From Opitutaceae bacterium (GTDB lineage: Bacteria; Verrucomicrobiota; Verrucomicrobiia; Opitutales; Opitutaceae), in contig JAEUGW010000002.1 in the NCBI GenBank assembly GCA_016795565.1, positions 62,001-126,000 on the forward strand: 64,000 bases of DNA. The letters run 5' to 3'. The stretch's first letter is position 1, and every line of letters starts with the position of its first letter. The translations under genes and the position numbers were made by a program. A model generated the notes under the pieces. That model was not told the origin of the DNA. It saw only the letters and a list, made by a program, of their open reading frames with translations, and did not search any database. Below, piece after piece: positions 39,271-48,480 of this stretch.

Positions 39271-41817
39271 ATGCTCCGTCGTCATCTCTGGAAACTGACA
39301 CTGTCCGCGGCCCTCGTGCTGTGGGCGGTGTTTACCCTCATGCCGCTGAAGGATCAACCCTTCGGCGATTACGTCAAAAAAGAAGCCACCGCCAAGCCCG
39401 CCGAATTCGCCAAGCTCATGGGCGAGGTCTCCACCCGCATCCAAGCCGGGCGAGCCCCCAGCGTCTATGTCGCGCTCAAGCAGATCGGCCTCGAGCAGAA
39501 GCTCGACCTGTCGCAGTTCTTCCCGGAAATCCGGCTCGAGTCCACGCTGACCAACGTCGAGAAGCGCAACAACATCCTCCTGAACGAGCTGCTGCGCCGC
39601 TCTAAGAGCCCGCTCCAACTCGGCCTCGACCTGAAGGGCGGCGTGGCCTACACGCTGGAGATCGACGCGGGTGCGGTCACGGCCGGCAACCCGCAGGCCG
39701 GCCAGGAAAAGCTGAGCAAGGCGATCGAGATCATCGATAATCGCATCAACGGCCTCGGCGTGACCGAGCCAATCATCCGCGCCGTCGGCACCAACCGCAT
39801 CGAGGTCCAGCTTCCCGGCGTTTCCACCAAGGACAATCCCGAGATTGCCACCAGCCTCGTGAAGCCCGCCCGCCTCGACTTCCGGATGGTGCACCCCTTC
39901 ATCGCCCCGCCGCAGGAGGCGCCCCCGGGCTACGAGCGCATGGTGCTCGAGCAGGAAGGCCGCCAGGGCGGCCAGAGCTACACCGAGGAGCTCTACATCA
40001 AGACCCGTCCGGAAATGACCGGCGAGGGCGTGGCCGACTCCTACCCGACGATGGATGAGTTCGGCCGTTTCCGCATCATCCTCAAGTTCACCGAGCAGGG
40101 GGCCAAGCAGTTCGCCGACGTGACCAAGGCCATCGCCGACGAGGGCCGGAGCAGCGGCCGGATGGGCCGCCTCGCCATCGTGCTCGACGGCAAGCTCTAC
40201 TCCGCGCCGACCGTGCGCGACCAGATCAACGGCGGCAGCGCCGAGATCTCCGGCTCCTTCACCCAGCGCGAGGCCGTGGACCTCTCCAACGTCCTCAACA
40301 ACCCCCTCGATTCCAAGCTCGAGATCAAGGAGCAGTTCGAGGTCGGGCCCTCGCTCGCCACCGACGCCATCTCCAGCGGCATCCGCGCCACAGTGATCGG
40401 CACCGCCGCGGTCGCCGCGTTCATGATCACCTTCTACGCGACGGGCGGCCTCGTGGCCGTGGCCTCGCTCGCGGTCAACATCATCATCATTCTCGGCGTC
40501 ATGGCCAGCATCGGCGCCACGATGACGCTGCCCGGCCTCGCCGGCATCGTGCTCACCATCGGCATGGCGGTGGACGCGAACATCCTCATCTTCGAGCGCA
40601 TGCGCGAGGAACTCGCGCTCGGCAAGAACCTCGTCAGCGCCAACCAGGGCGGCTTCACCAAGGCGCTCACCACCATCATGGACGCGCACCTCGTGCAGCT
40701 CCTGATCTGCGGCGTCATGATCTGGCTCGGCACCGGCCCGATCAAGGGCTTCGGTTTCACACTCCTCATCGGTGTCATCTCGACGCTGCTGTCCGTCCTC
40801 ATCACCGGCCACATGTTCATGGAGATGCTGGTCGAGTCCGGCACCCTCAAGAAGATGACGATGCGCCGCATGCTCGGCGACCTGAACGTGGACTTCGTCA
40901 AATACGGCAAGCCCGCCGCCATTGGCTCGATCGCCCTCGTGGTGGTCAGCATCGCCTACGTCCTCTACCAGGGCGACAAGATCTACGGCATCGACTTCGC
41001 CGGCGGCGACCAGATCACCGCCACCTTCACGCAGAAGATCGACAGCGCCAAGATCCGCGAGGTGGCGCACGCCGCCGGCGCCGGCGAGGTCAGCCCGACC
41101 TACGTGAGCGACCTCGGCAACGGCCGGGAGCAGCTCAAGCTGGAGACCGCCTACGGCAAGTCCGAGCAGGTCTTCGCCGCCCTGCAGAAGGCCTATCCGC
41201 AGGCCGGCCTCGTCAAGGGGGCCACCAGCCAGATCGGCGCCACCATCGGCGCCGAGATCAAGTGGAACGCCGTCCTCGCCATCGGCGTGTCCATGCTCGT
41301 CATTCTCGTTTACATCGCCTTCCGCTTCGAGTTCGGCTTCGGCATCGGCGCGATGGCGGCCACGCTGCACGACATCCTGATGAACATCGGCATCTTCGTG
41401 CTGACCGGCCACCAGTTCTCCGCGCCCATGGTCGCGGCCATTCTTTGCGTTGCCGGCTACTCGGTCAACGAGACCGTTGTCGTCTTCGACCGCATCCGCG
41501 AGGAGCTGAAGCTCAACCCGGGCGGCGCGCTCAAGGACATCATCAACACCGCCATCCGCAAGGTTTTCGCCCGCACCATCATGACGGCGACCACGACTTT
41601 CCTCGCGGCCCTCTCCCTGTGGGTGTTTGGCGGCGGCCAGCTGCACGACATCGCCTTCACCTTCCTCGTCGGCATCGTCACCTCCACCTTCTCCGCCATC
41701 TTCATCGCCGCCCAGATCTTCTACTGGTGGCACAAGGGCGACCGGAAGCACGTCGAGGCCCATCAGGACATCGCGCCCAAATACGAGTGGGCCGGCTCCT
41801 CCCGCGCCTCGGAATAA
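39271..41817 (+). CDS. secDF: fused protein-export membrane protein SecDF
   Basis: Uses proton motive force to pull exported proteins out of SecYEG. Seen: 848 residues, SecD and SecF in one chain. The SecD half begins with one helix, then a long insertion before KSPLQLGLDLKGGVAYTLEI near residue 115. The P1 head domain follows, and six helices end near residue 530 with IVLTIGMAVDANILIFERMR. The SecF half begins with LNVDFVKYGKPAAIGSIAL near 535, has GIDFAGGDQITATF, and ends with CVAGYSVNETVVVFDRIREE. Fusion of D and F is common outside Proteobacteria. It probably shares a transcript with yajC, and recJ follows after 21 bp. Confidence 0.96.
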   Translation: MLRRHLWKLTLSAALVLWAVFTLMPLKDQPFGDYVKKEATAKPAEFAKLMGEVSTRIQAGRAPSVYVALKQIGLEQKLDLSQFFPEIRLESTLTNVEKRNNILLNELLRRSKSPLQLGLDLKGGVAYTLEIDAGAVTAGNPQAGQEKLSKAIEIIDNRINGLGVTEPIIRAVGTNRIEVQLPGVSTKDNPEIATSLVKPARLDFRMVHPFIAPPQEAPPGYERMVLEQEGRQGGQSYTEELYIKTRPEMTGEGVADSYPTMDEFGRFRIILKFTEQGAKQFADVTKAIADEGRSSGRMGRLAIVLDGKLYSAPTVRDQINGGSAEISGSFTQREAVDLSNVLNNPLDSKLEIKEQFEVGPSLATDAISSGIRATVIGTAAVAAFMITFYATGGLVAVASLAVNIIIILGVMASIGATMTLPGLAGIVLTIGMAVDANILIFERMREELALGKNLVSANQGGFTKALTTIMDAHLVQLLICGVMIWLGTGPIKGFGFTLLIGVISTLLSVLITGHMFMEMLVESGTLKKMTMRRMLGDLNVDFVKYGKPAAIGSIALVVVSIAYVLYQGDKIYGIDFAGGDQITATFTQKIDSAKIREVAHAAGAGEVSPTYVSDLGNGREQLKLETAYGKSEQVFAALQKAYPQAGLVKGATSQIGATIGAEIKWNAVLAIGVSMLVILVYIAFRFEFGFGIGAMAATLHDILMNIGIFVLTGHQFSAPMVAAILCVAGYSVNETVVVFDRIREELKLNPGGALKDIINTAIRKVFARTIMTATTTFLAALSLWVFGGGQLHDIAFTFLVGIVTSTFSAIFIAAQIFYWWHKGDRKHVEAHQDIAPKYEWAGSSRASE

Positions 41818-41838
41818 GCGGACGGCCAGCCGCCTCCG

Positions 41839-43572
41839 ATGCACTGGAATTATACGCCGGTCCACGCCGCAAGCGTGGCTGCCCTCGCGCGCGCCGCCGG
41901 CACCACGCCGGCGGTCGCCGAGCTTCTCTTTCGCGCCGGGCTGGCCGAGCCCGCAGCCGCGGGCCGCTTCCTGCAGCCGGCCCTGGCGACGCTGGGCGAT
42001 CCGTTTCTTTTGGAGAACCTCGAGGCCGCGGCCGACCGGATCCTCCGGGCACTGCGGGCGAAGGAACGCGTCATCGTCCTCGGCGATTACGACGTGGACG
42101 GCGTCTGCAGCACGACACTGCTCGTCAGCCTGTTGCGCCGTCTCGGCCTTGAGCCCGACTACGTGGTGCCCCGTCGCCTGGAGGAGGGCTACGGCCTCAC
42201 CCACACCTCGATCGAGCGCGCGCTGGAGGCCGGGAAACCGGACCTCTTCATCGCCCTGGACTGCGGCACCAACTCCCACGCGGAAGTCGCCTCGCTCCGC
42301 GCCCAGGGCATAGACGTCATCATCGTTGACCACCACCGCTCGACCGAACCTGCGGCCACCGATGCCCTGCTGATCAACCCCCATGTCCATCCGGCGACCG
42401 GCGATGAGGCCTGGCGCTACCTCTGCACCGTGGGCCTCGTCTTCAAGCTCGCCCACGGCTTGTTGAAGAAGCTGCGCGCCGAGAACCACCCGACTGCGCT
42501 CACCATCGTGCTCAAGGATTACCTCGACCTCGTGGCCATGGGCACCATCGCCGACCTGGTGCCGTTGCAGGGCGAGAACCGTGTCTTCGCCCGCCATGGC
42601 CTGCGCGTGCTGGCCGAGACCCGCCGCCCGGGGTTGCTGGCCCTGATGCAGGTCTCCGGTCTGAAGCGCGAGCAGGGCTTGGTGCCGAGCGACATCTCCT
42701 TCCGCCTCGGGCCGCGCATCAATGCCAGCGGCCGCCTGGCCGATGCGGCGCTGTCGGTGGATCTCCTGCTCAGCGAGGACATCGGGTTCGCCGAGGCCAC
42801 CGCCCGCCGGCTCGACGCCCTCAACCGGGAGCGCCAGGATATCGAGCGCCTCATCACCGAGCGGGCCGAGCGCTACGTGGAGGAGCATTTCTCCACGGCC
42901 AGCGGCCTCGTGCTGTTCGACGAGGACTGGCATCCTGGCGTTGTCGGCATCGTGGCCGGGCGCATCTCGCGCAAATACAACCGCCCGACCATCGTCCTGG
43001 GCAATGAGGGCGAGCTCGCCAAGGGCTCTGGCCGCGGGCTCAACGGCTTCAATCTCGTCGAGATTCTCGGGGCCTGCGCGGCCTGTCTCGACAACTGGGG
43101 CGGCCATCCAATGGCGGTCGGCATTGCCCTGAAAAAGGGGCGCATCGACGAGTTTCGCGCGATGTTTGAGGCGGTCATCCGCCGCCAGGAAGGCCAGGCC
43201 GTGGCGGCCGGGCTGGAGCTGTCCGGCTGGGTCGAGGCGACGGAGCTGAACGAGCAGCTGATGGCGGGACTGGAACAACTGCAGCCCTTCGGCATGGGCC
43301 ACCCTGAGCCGGTCTTCGGCGTGCGGGGTGTGCGGCTGCGGAACCGTCCCGACGTGTTCAAGGACGTGCACTTCCGCTTCGCCGGGGAGGATGCCGCCGG
43401 CCGGCGCATCAGCGGGGTGGCCTGGAAGATGGCGGACCGCCTGCCGCCGGTGGGCACGCCGCTCGAAATGGCGGTGCAGCTGAACTGGAATCACTACAAC
43501 GGCCGCAAGACCCTGCAAATCGAGCTCCTCGATTGGCGGCTGGCCGGGTCGTCCGTGCCATCCGCTCCATGA
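41839..43572 (+). CDS. recJ: single-stranded-DNA-specific exonuclease RecJ
   Basis: 5'-3' ssDNA exonuclease of RecF-pathway repair and mismatch repair. Seen: 577 residues. DHH phosphoesterase motifs: VLGDYDVDGVCSTTLL near residue 80 (motif I), LDCGTNSHAEV near 138, and IIVDHHRSTEP near 163 (the DHH). DLVAMGTIADLVPLQGENR follows near 233. DHHA1 lines LGPRINASGRLADAALS and GSGRGLNGFNLVEILGACA, with CLDNWGGHPMAVGIAL, complete the core. A C-terminal OB-fold domain follows. The start MHWNYTPVHAASVAALAR is family-like. It is 21 bp after secDF, so co-transcription is likely. Confidence 0.96.
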   Translation: MHWNYTPVHAASVAALARAAGTTPAVAELLFRAGLAEPAAAGRFLQPALATLGDPFLLENLEAAADRILRALRAKERVIVLGDYDVDGVCSTTLLVSLLRRLGLEPDYVVPRRLEEGYGLTHTSIERALEAGKPDLFIALDCGTNSHAEVASLRAQGIDVIIVDHHRSTEPAATDALLINPHVHPATGDEAWRYLCTVGLVFKLAHGLLKKLRAENHPTALTIVLKDYLDLVAMGTIADLVPLQGENRVFARHGLRVLAETRRPGLLALMQVSGLKREQGLVPSDISFRLGPRINASGRLADAALSVDLLLSEDIGFAEATARRLDALNRERQDIERLITERAERYVEEHFSTASGLVLFDEDWHPGVVGIVAGRISRKYNRPTIVLGNEGELAKGSGRGLNGFNLVEILGACAACLDNWGGHPMAVGIALKKGRIDEFRAMFEAVIRRQEGQAVAAGLELSGWVEATELNEQLMAGLEQLQPFGMGHPEPVFGVRGVRLRNRPDVFKDVHFRFAGEDAAGRRISGVAWKMADRLPPVGTPLEMAVQLNWNHYNGRKTLQIELLDWRLAGSSVPSAP

Positions 43573-43639
43573 TTGCCGAAAACCGCGCTTGTCTTGCGGC
43601 GGCCGCTGGGATTCGTGAAGGCTGCTTGGCAACCCACCC

Positions 43640-44287
43640 ATGTTTGAAACGCTGCTGAAGTATTTCGAGGGCTCCCCCTTGTCCCTCTGGGGCCCGTTTC
43701 TCATCCTGATTTTGTGCGGGCTCGGCCTGCCAGTCCCGGAGGACATCGTGCTCGTGGCGGCCGGCGCGCTGGGGGAGATCGACGGACGCACGTGGATGGA
43801 GGTCAGTGCGCTGATGTATGTCGGCGTGATGCTGGGCGATTCCACGATCTTCTTCGCCGGGCGTTTCTTTGGGACACGGCTCCGGTCCTCGCGGTGGTTC
43901 CAGCGCTATTTCTCGGAGAAAAAGCAGGGCAAGGTCGAGGACCTGTTCGACCGCTACCACTCCTGGGTGCTCTTCGTGGGGCGCTTCCTGCCCGGCCTGC
44001 GGGCGCCGATCTTCTTCACCGCCGGCTCCACCCGGGTGAAATTTTTGAAATTCTTCTTCTTCGACGGTCTGGCGGCTCTGGTCAGCGTGCCCTTCTTCGT
44101 GTGGCTCGGCCACTGGCTGTGGCGCCGGTTCAAGGACGACATAGCGCAACTCGATCGCGTGCTGTCGCGGACGCAGTCCTATACGATGCTCGTCGGCCTG
44201 CTGCTGGGGTCCGTGCTGGTGTTGATCATGATGATTCAGTTCCGGCGCATGCGCGCCCGGAAGGACAGCGACTGGGAAAATTCCTAA
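43640..44287 (+). CDS. DedA/VTT family membrane protein
   Basis: Seen: 215 residues with four to five hydrophobic stretches. The DedA hallmarks are GLGLPVPEDIVLVAAGALGE near residue 28 (acidic E of the membrane-embedded motif), GVMLGDSTIFFAGRFFG near 65, and VGRFLPGLRAPIFFTAGSTR near 115, the F-x3-R-x-P-x4-G line. Known of the family: members act as lipid scramblases or in undecaprenyl-phosphate recycling and help keep the proton motive force. The exact role here is open. It lies between recJ (68 bp) and a KefB-like antiporter (86 bp), all rightward. Confidence 0.92.
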   Translation: MFETLLKYFEGSPLSLWGPFLILILCGLGLPVPEDIVLVAAGALGEIDGRTWMEVSALMYVGVMLGDSTIFFAGRFFGTRLRSSRWFQRYFSEKKQGKVEDLFDRYHSWVLFVGRFLPGLRAPIFFTAGSTRVKFLKFFFFDGLAALVSVPFFVWLGHWLWRRFKDDIAQLDRVLSRTQSYTMLVGLLLGSVLVLIMMIQFRRMRARKDSDWENS

Positions 44288-44372
44288 AAACGGCGCTTGT
44301 CATGGAATGATGCCCTGACTTGGTCAGGGCTGTCCTCCGTGGTGGATCCAGCCACCGGTGGACACCACGACC

Positions 44373-46133
44373 ATGAATCACCTGGATTTGATCCTTACCC
44401 TGACCGGCGGCTTCATTGCCGCGCTGGCGCTGGGCCTGATCACCAACCGGCTCGGCCTTTCGCCCATCGTGGGCTACCTGCTCGCCGGCGTGGTGGTCGG
44501 CCCGCACACGCCCGGCTTCATCGCCAACAAGGCCATCGCGGATGAATTCGCGGAGGTCGGCGTCATCCTGCTCATGTTCGGCGTCGGCCTGCAGTTCCAT
44601 TTCAAGGAGCTGCTGGCTGTGAAGCGCATCGCCGTGCCCGGCGCCGTTGTGCAGAGTCTGGTGGCCACCGTGCTGGGCGCCGTGATCATGCACGCGTTCG
44701 GCTGGAGCTGGACTGCGGGCATCATCTTCGGGCTCGCCATCTCGGTGGCCAGCACCGTGGTCCTCACCCGCGTGCTGGTGGACAACAACGACCTGCATAC
44801 GCCGACAGGGCACATCGCCATCGGCTGGCTGGTGATGGAGGATCTGTTCACGGTGTTCGTGCTGGTGGTGCTGCCGGCCGTTTTTGGCCCGGTGGCGGCG
44901 GTGGGCGGCAGCCTGGCGATGACGCTGGGCGTGGCCACGCTCAAGATCGTCGTGCTGGTGGGGTTCACCTTCCTGGTCGGCGGCTGGGTGATCCCGCGCG
45001 CGCTGACCTATGTCACCCGGACGGGTTCGCGCGAACTCTTCACCCTGGCGGTGCTGGCGGTGGCCTTGGGCATCGCGGTCGGCTCGGCCAAGCTCTTCGG
45101 GGTCTCGATGGCCCTGGGCGCTTTCCTGGCCGGCATGGTGGTGGCGCGATCTGACTTCAGCCTGCGCGCCGCCACGGAGGCCCTGCCCATGCGGGACGCC
45201 TTTGCCGTGCTGTTCTTCGTTTCGGTGGGCATGCTCGTGGATTTCAAGGGCCTGATTGAGTTCCCCTGGCAGGTGGCGGCCACGCTGGGCATCATCCTGA
45301 TCGGCAAGCCGCTGGCGGCCCTGGGCCTGGTGCTGGTGATGAAATACCCGTTGCGCGTCGGCCTCTCGGTGGCCGTGGCGCTGGCGCAGATCGGCGAATT
45401 CTCCTTCATTCTCGCGACGATGGGCCGGCAGCTGAACCTGCTCCCGCCCGAGGCCTCGAACATCCTGGTCGCGGGCGCGATCCTCTCGATCACCATCAAC
45501 CCGTTGCTCTACCGCTGGGTTGATCCGTTGGACGCCTGGATCCGGAAGCAACCCTGGTTGAACCACCTGGTGCGCAGCCAGGCCCCGGAGGAAGCCGTTG
45601 CCCCCGTGCAGGCGAATGTGTCGAGCCGGCACCGCGCCGTGATCGTGGGCTATGGGCCGGTCGGCCAAACCGTGGCCCGGCTCATGCGCGAAAACGACAT
45701 CGAGCCCGTGATCGTCGAGCTGAATCTGGAAACGGTGCAGCGCCTGCGGAGCGAGGGCGCAACGGCGGTCTATGGTGATGTCGGTCATGCCGAGACCCTC
45801 AAGGAGGCCGGCATCGCGACGGCCAAGTTTCTCATCCTGAGTTCCTCCAGCATCCGGGCCGGCCAGGAAACCATCCGCGCGGCCCGCGATCTGAATCCGC
45901 ATCTGGAGGTGCTGGTCCGCACTGCCTACCTGCGCGAGCAGGCGGAGCTGCGCGCGGTCGGGGCCGACGAGGTCTTCGCGGGCGAAAGCGAGGTGGCGCT
46001 TTCGATGACCGAACACATCCTCCGCAAACTGGGCGCCACGGAGGAACAGATTGACCGGGAGAGCGTGCGCATCCGCAGCGATCTCTTCGAAAGAGCCGTC
46101 GCGCCGGCCGAGATTCCGGCCAAAAGCGCCTGA
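44373..46133 (+). CDS. monovalent cation:proton antiporter with Trk N domain (KefB/YbaL type)
   Basis: Glutathione- or nucleotide-gated K+ efflux family in E. coli. Seen: 586 residues from the ATG at 44373 (a GTG at 44358 is possible). CPA2 transporter domain of about 12 helices: LGLSPIVGYLLAGVVVGPHT near residue 30, LLMFGVGLQFHFKELL near 70, FGLAISVASTVVLTRVL near 125 and LAQIGEFSFILATMGR near 340. A cytoplasmic Rossmann TrkA-N domain follows (HRAVIVGYGPVGQTVARLM near 427), then IYGDV-like VYGDVGHAETLKEAGI. The domain order matches YbaL/KefB rather than plain NhaP exchangers. It is followed by tRNA-Arg. Confidence 0.91.
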   Translation: MNHLDLILTLTGGFIAALALGLITNRLGLSPIVGYLLAGVVVGPHTPGFIANKAIADEFAEVGVILLMFGVGLQFHFKELLAVKRIAVPGAVVQSLVATVLGAVIMHAFGWSWTAGIIFGLAISVASTVVLTRVLVDNNDLHTPTGHIAIGWLVMEDLFTVFVLVVLPAVFGPVAAVGGSLAMTLGVATLKIVVLVGFTFLVGGWVIPRALTYVTRTGSRELFTLAVLAVALGIAVGSAKLFGVSMALGAFLAGMVVARSDFSLRAATEALPMRDAFAVLFFVSVGMLVDFKGLIEFPWQVAATLGIILIGKPLAALGLVLVMKYPLRVGLSVAVALAQIGEFSFILATMGRQLNLLPPEASNILVAGAILSITINPLLYRWVDPLDAWIRKQPWLNHLVRSQAPEEAVAPVQANVSSRHRAVIVGYGPVGQTVARLMRENDIEPVIVELNLETVQRLRSEGATAVYGDVGHAETLKEAGIATAKFLILSSSSIRAGQETIRAARDLNPHLEVLVRTAYLREQAELRAVGADEVFAGESEVALSMTEHILRKLGATEEQIDRESVRIRSDLFERAVAPAEIPAKSA

Positions 46134-46186
46134 TAAATTCTGCTTGAAGTCACTCCCCGAAGTTCGCTTATTCGGCCTTCCCTCGT

Positions 46187-46263
46187 GCGGGCATAGCTCA
46201 ACTGGATAGAGCGTCAGACTACGAATCTGAAGGTTTGGGGTTCGACTCCCTATGCCCGCACCA
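46187..46263 (+). tRNA. tRNA-Arg (anticodon ACG), CCA encoded
   Basis: Full cloverleaf readable by eye. The acceptor GCGGGCA pairs with TGCCCGC, the D-arm is AGCTCAACTGGATAGAGC, and the anticodon loop is CTACGAA in the stem TCAGA/TCTGA. The T-loop is TTCGACT with stem TGGGG/CCCTA. The discriminator is A and CCA is encoded. Anticodon ACG (A34 read as inosine) decodes CGN arginine codons. An intrinsic terminator follows directly. Confidence 0.97.
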
Positions 46264-46271
46264 TTTTCCAA

Positions 46272-46309
46272 CCGCCGAATCCTTAACGGGTTCGGCGGTC
46301 TCTTTTTTC
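46272..46309 (+). terminator. intrinsic terminator after tRNA-Arg
   Basis: CCGCCGAATCC and GGGTTCGGCGG pair (one mismatch) around TTAAC and are followed by TCTCTTTTTT. The T-run reaches into the last codon region of the convergent hutI gene. Confidence 0.85.
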
Positions 46310-47513
46310 AGCGCATGATCAGGCCGCCGCAGATGGCGGTGGCCACGGGATTGCCGCCGAGTTCGTAGGCAAGGGCGCGCTCGTCCTTGTGGTGCAGCAG
46401 GACGAGGTCGGCCCGCTGGCCGGGGGCGATGGTGCCGCGGTCGCCGAGGTTGAGCACGGCCGCGGCGTTGACGGTGGCGGCCACGATGGCCTCGGCCGGC
46501 GTCAGGCCGCAGAAACGAACAGCCAGCGCGATGGCCAGCGGCATCGAGTGGCTCGGCGAGGTGCCGGGATTGCAGTTGGTCGCGAGGGCGATGGCGCCGC
46601 CCTGTTCGATGAACAGCCGGGAGCGCATGAAGCGCTGGTCGGTGTGCAGGCCGGTGATGGGGAGGATGACGCCGAGAGTGGGCGATTGGGCCAGCGCGAT
46701 GAGATCCTTTTTCGTCGAGGCCTCGAGGTGGTCCACGCTGCGGGCGTGCATCCGCACCGCCTCGGGGATCATGCCGAGCGAGTTGAACTGGTCGGCATGG
46801 ACGCGGACCGGGTGATGCTTCCGCGCCTTCTCGAAAAATTTGACGCAGGCGTCCACCGACCACGCGCCCTGTTCGCAATAGGCGTCCACCGCGATGTCGG
46901 GGAACTCCTTCGACACCTCGGGCAGCATGTCCTTCACGACCATCCGCGCGTATTCCTCTAGGTCGCCCTCGAAGGCATGCCCGAGCAGCGCGGTGGGCAC
47001 GACCGTGCCCGGCCATTCGGCGGCGGCGCGGCGGATGGCGCGGAGCATCTTCATCTCGGCCTCGGTGTTGAGGCCGTAGCCGCTCTTCACCTCCACGGTG
47101 GTCGTGCCCTCGCGGAGCATGGTGCCGAGCCGTTCGCGCAGGCTGGCGGCGAGCTGCTTCTGCGTGGCCTCGCGCACGGCCTTGACGGTCGAGTGGATGC
47201 CGCCGCCTTTCTTGAGAATCTCGAGATAAGGGACGCCGCGGAGCTTCATCTCCCATTCGTCGAGCCGGTCGCCGGCCCAGCAGACGTGGGTGTGGCAATC
47301 GACGAAACCGGGCATCAGCACGCGGCCGAGGGCGTCGATGATCTCGGCGTCGGCGGGAGCCTCCACCTTGGGGCCGACAGCGGCAATCTTGCCGTCGGTT
47401 ACGAGCACCTCGCCGGTGGGGATGATGCCCAGGTCGGCGAGTTCCTTGCCGCGACGCGGGCGCGTGCCGCTGCCGAGGGTCAGGATGCGGGCGTTGCGGA
47501 TGAGGAGGCTCAT
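46308..47513 (-). CDS. hutI: imidazolonepropionase
   Basis: Third step of histidine degradation: opens imidazolone-5-propionate to N-formimidoyl-glutamate. Seen: 401 residues. Amidohydrolase metal motif FVDCHTHVCWAGDR near residue 75 (HxH). The HutI line VEVKSGYGLNTEAEMKMLRA lies near 140. The metal histidine in VRVHADQFNSLG is near 237. A late DxG-type region follows (LATNCNPGTSPSHSMPLAIA). The last gene of the hut operon; its start overlaps the hutG stop (ATGA). Its 3' end meets the tRNA-Arg terminator. Confidence 0.96.
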   Translation of the reverse strand: MSLLIRNARILTLGSGTRPRRGKELADLGIIPTGEVLVTDGKIAAVGPKVEAPADAEIIDALGRVLMPGFVDCHTHVCWAGDRLDEWEMKLRGVPYLEILKKGGGIHSTVKAVREATQKQLAASLRERLGTMLREGTTTVEVKSGYGLNTEAEMKMLRAIRRAAAEWPGTVVPTALLGHAFEGDLEEYARMVVKDMLPEVSKEFPDIAVDAYCEQGAWSVDACVKFFEKARKHHPVRVHADQFNSLGMIPEAVRMHARSVDHLEASTKKDLIALAQSPTLGVILPITGLHTDQRFMRSRLFIEQGGAIALATNCNPGTSPSHSMPLAIALAVRFCGLTPAEAIVAATVNAAAVLNLGDRGTIAPGQRADLVLLHHKDERALAYELGGNPVATAICGGLIMR

Positions 47514-48385
47514 CGTTGGGCGAAGCCCTGCAGGAAGCTCAGGAACAGGTGGGCGGCGACGCGGGCGGTGCGACCGTCGGGATCGTGGGCGGGATTGAGT
47601 TCCATCAGGTCGAAGCAGCGCACGCGCGGGTCGGCGCCGCAGGCGCGGACCCAGGCTTCGGCTTCGCGGACGTTCCAGCCGGCCGGATTGAGCGCGCTCA
47701 CGCCCGGGGCGTGGGCGGCGTCGAGCACATCGAGGTCGAAGCTCACGAAGAGGTTCTTGGCCTTGGGCAGGGCGACCTTGGCGTTCTCGGGGTGGGTGCG
47801 GCCGCCGTGGGCGCGGAACCAGTCGAGGTGTTCGAGGGAATTGACGAGGGGCCGGAAGCCGTGCAGGTGCAGCGCGCTGACGCCGCAGTCCTCGACGAGC
47901 CGGCGGAAGGGCATGCCCGAGCCCGGGGTCTCGCGGACGTCGAGGTGGGCGTCGAAATAGATGCCGGCAAGCTTGGGATACTTGGCCGCCACGGCGCGGA
48001 CGAAGGGGTAGGTCAGGTCGTGGCCGCCGCCGATGGCGATTGGGAACAGGCCGTGCTCGAGTAGCGCCGTGGTGGCTTCGGTCACTCGCTCATGGGTTTT
48101 TTCAAGTGAACCGGTCGGCATGACATCGCCGGCGTCGAAGACGCGTGGGAGCGGGCCGACGGCGGAGTCCGCGGCGCCGTAGCGAGCAAGGGCGGCGCGG
48201 AAGGCCTTGGGCCCGCCGGCGGCACCGGTGCGGCCGTTGTTCAGGCGCACGCCGGTGTCGTCCGGCAGGCCGAGCAGGGCGATGGCGCAGCCGTCGGCCG
48301 ACTCGGTGCTGATGGTGGCCGCGAATTTGCCCGCCGCGGCGTCGCCGGGCCAGGGCGGGGCAGAGGTGTGCTCGGTCAGGGGCAT
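47510..48385 (-). CDS. hutG: formimidoylglutamase (ureohydrolase family)
   Basis: Hydrolyses N-formimidoyl-glutamate to glutamate and formamide. Seen: 291 residues of the arginase/agmatinase fold. Manganese-binding lines: PIAIGGGHDLTYPFVRA near residue 115 (GGGHD), IYFDAHLDVRE near 140 (DAHLD) and LFVSFDLDVLDAAHAPGVSA near 215 (SFDLDVLD). The arginase-family line after that, FDLMELNPAHDPDGRTARVA, gives ELNP-x-D. The position between hutU and hutI and the overlap with hutI make formimidoylglutamase, rather than agmatinase or arginase, the likely activity. The 96-bp gap from hutU carries an A/T-rich simple tract (ACCACGGATTTCACCGATTC). Confidence 0.9.
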   Translation of the reverse strand: MPLTEHTSAPPWPGDAAAGKFAATISTESADGCAIALLGLPDDTGVRLNNGRTGAAGGPKAFRAALARYGAADSAVGPLPRVFDAGDVMPTGSLEKTHERVTEATTALLEHGLFPIAIGGGHDLTYPFVRAVAAKYPKLAGIYFDAHLDVRETPGSGMPFRRLVEDCGVSALHLHGFRPLVNSLEHLDWFRAHGGRTHPENAKVALPKAKNLFVSFDLDVLDAAHAPGVSALNPAGWNVREAEAWVRACGADPRVRCFDLMELNPAHDPDGRTARVAAHLFLSFLQGFAQR

Positions 48386-48480
48386 TCAGTTTTTAACCAC
48401 GGATTTCACCGATTCAGAAAATAGATTATTCGGAAGCCACGAAGCCAGGGTTCAGGGTTTTCCGGTTTCCGAATTAAAGA

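Noticed and set aside
39148..43845. Minus-strand open frame of 1,565 codons opposite secDF and recJ
   Set aside because: Same kind of antisense shadow; the plus-strand genes carry all recognisable motifs.
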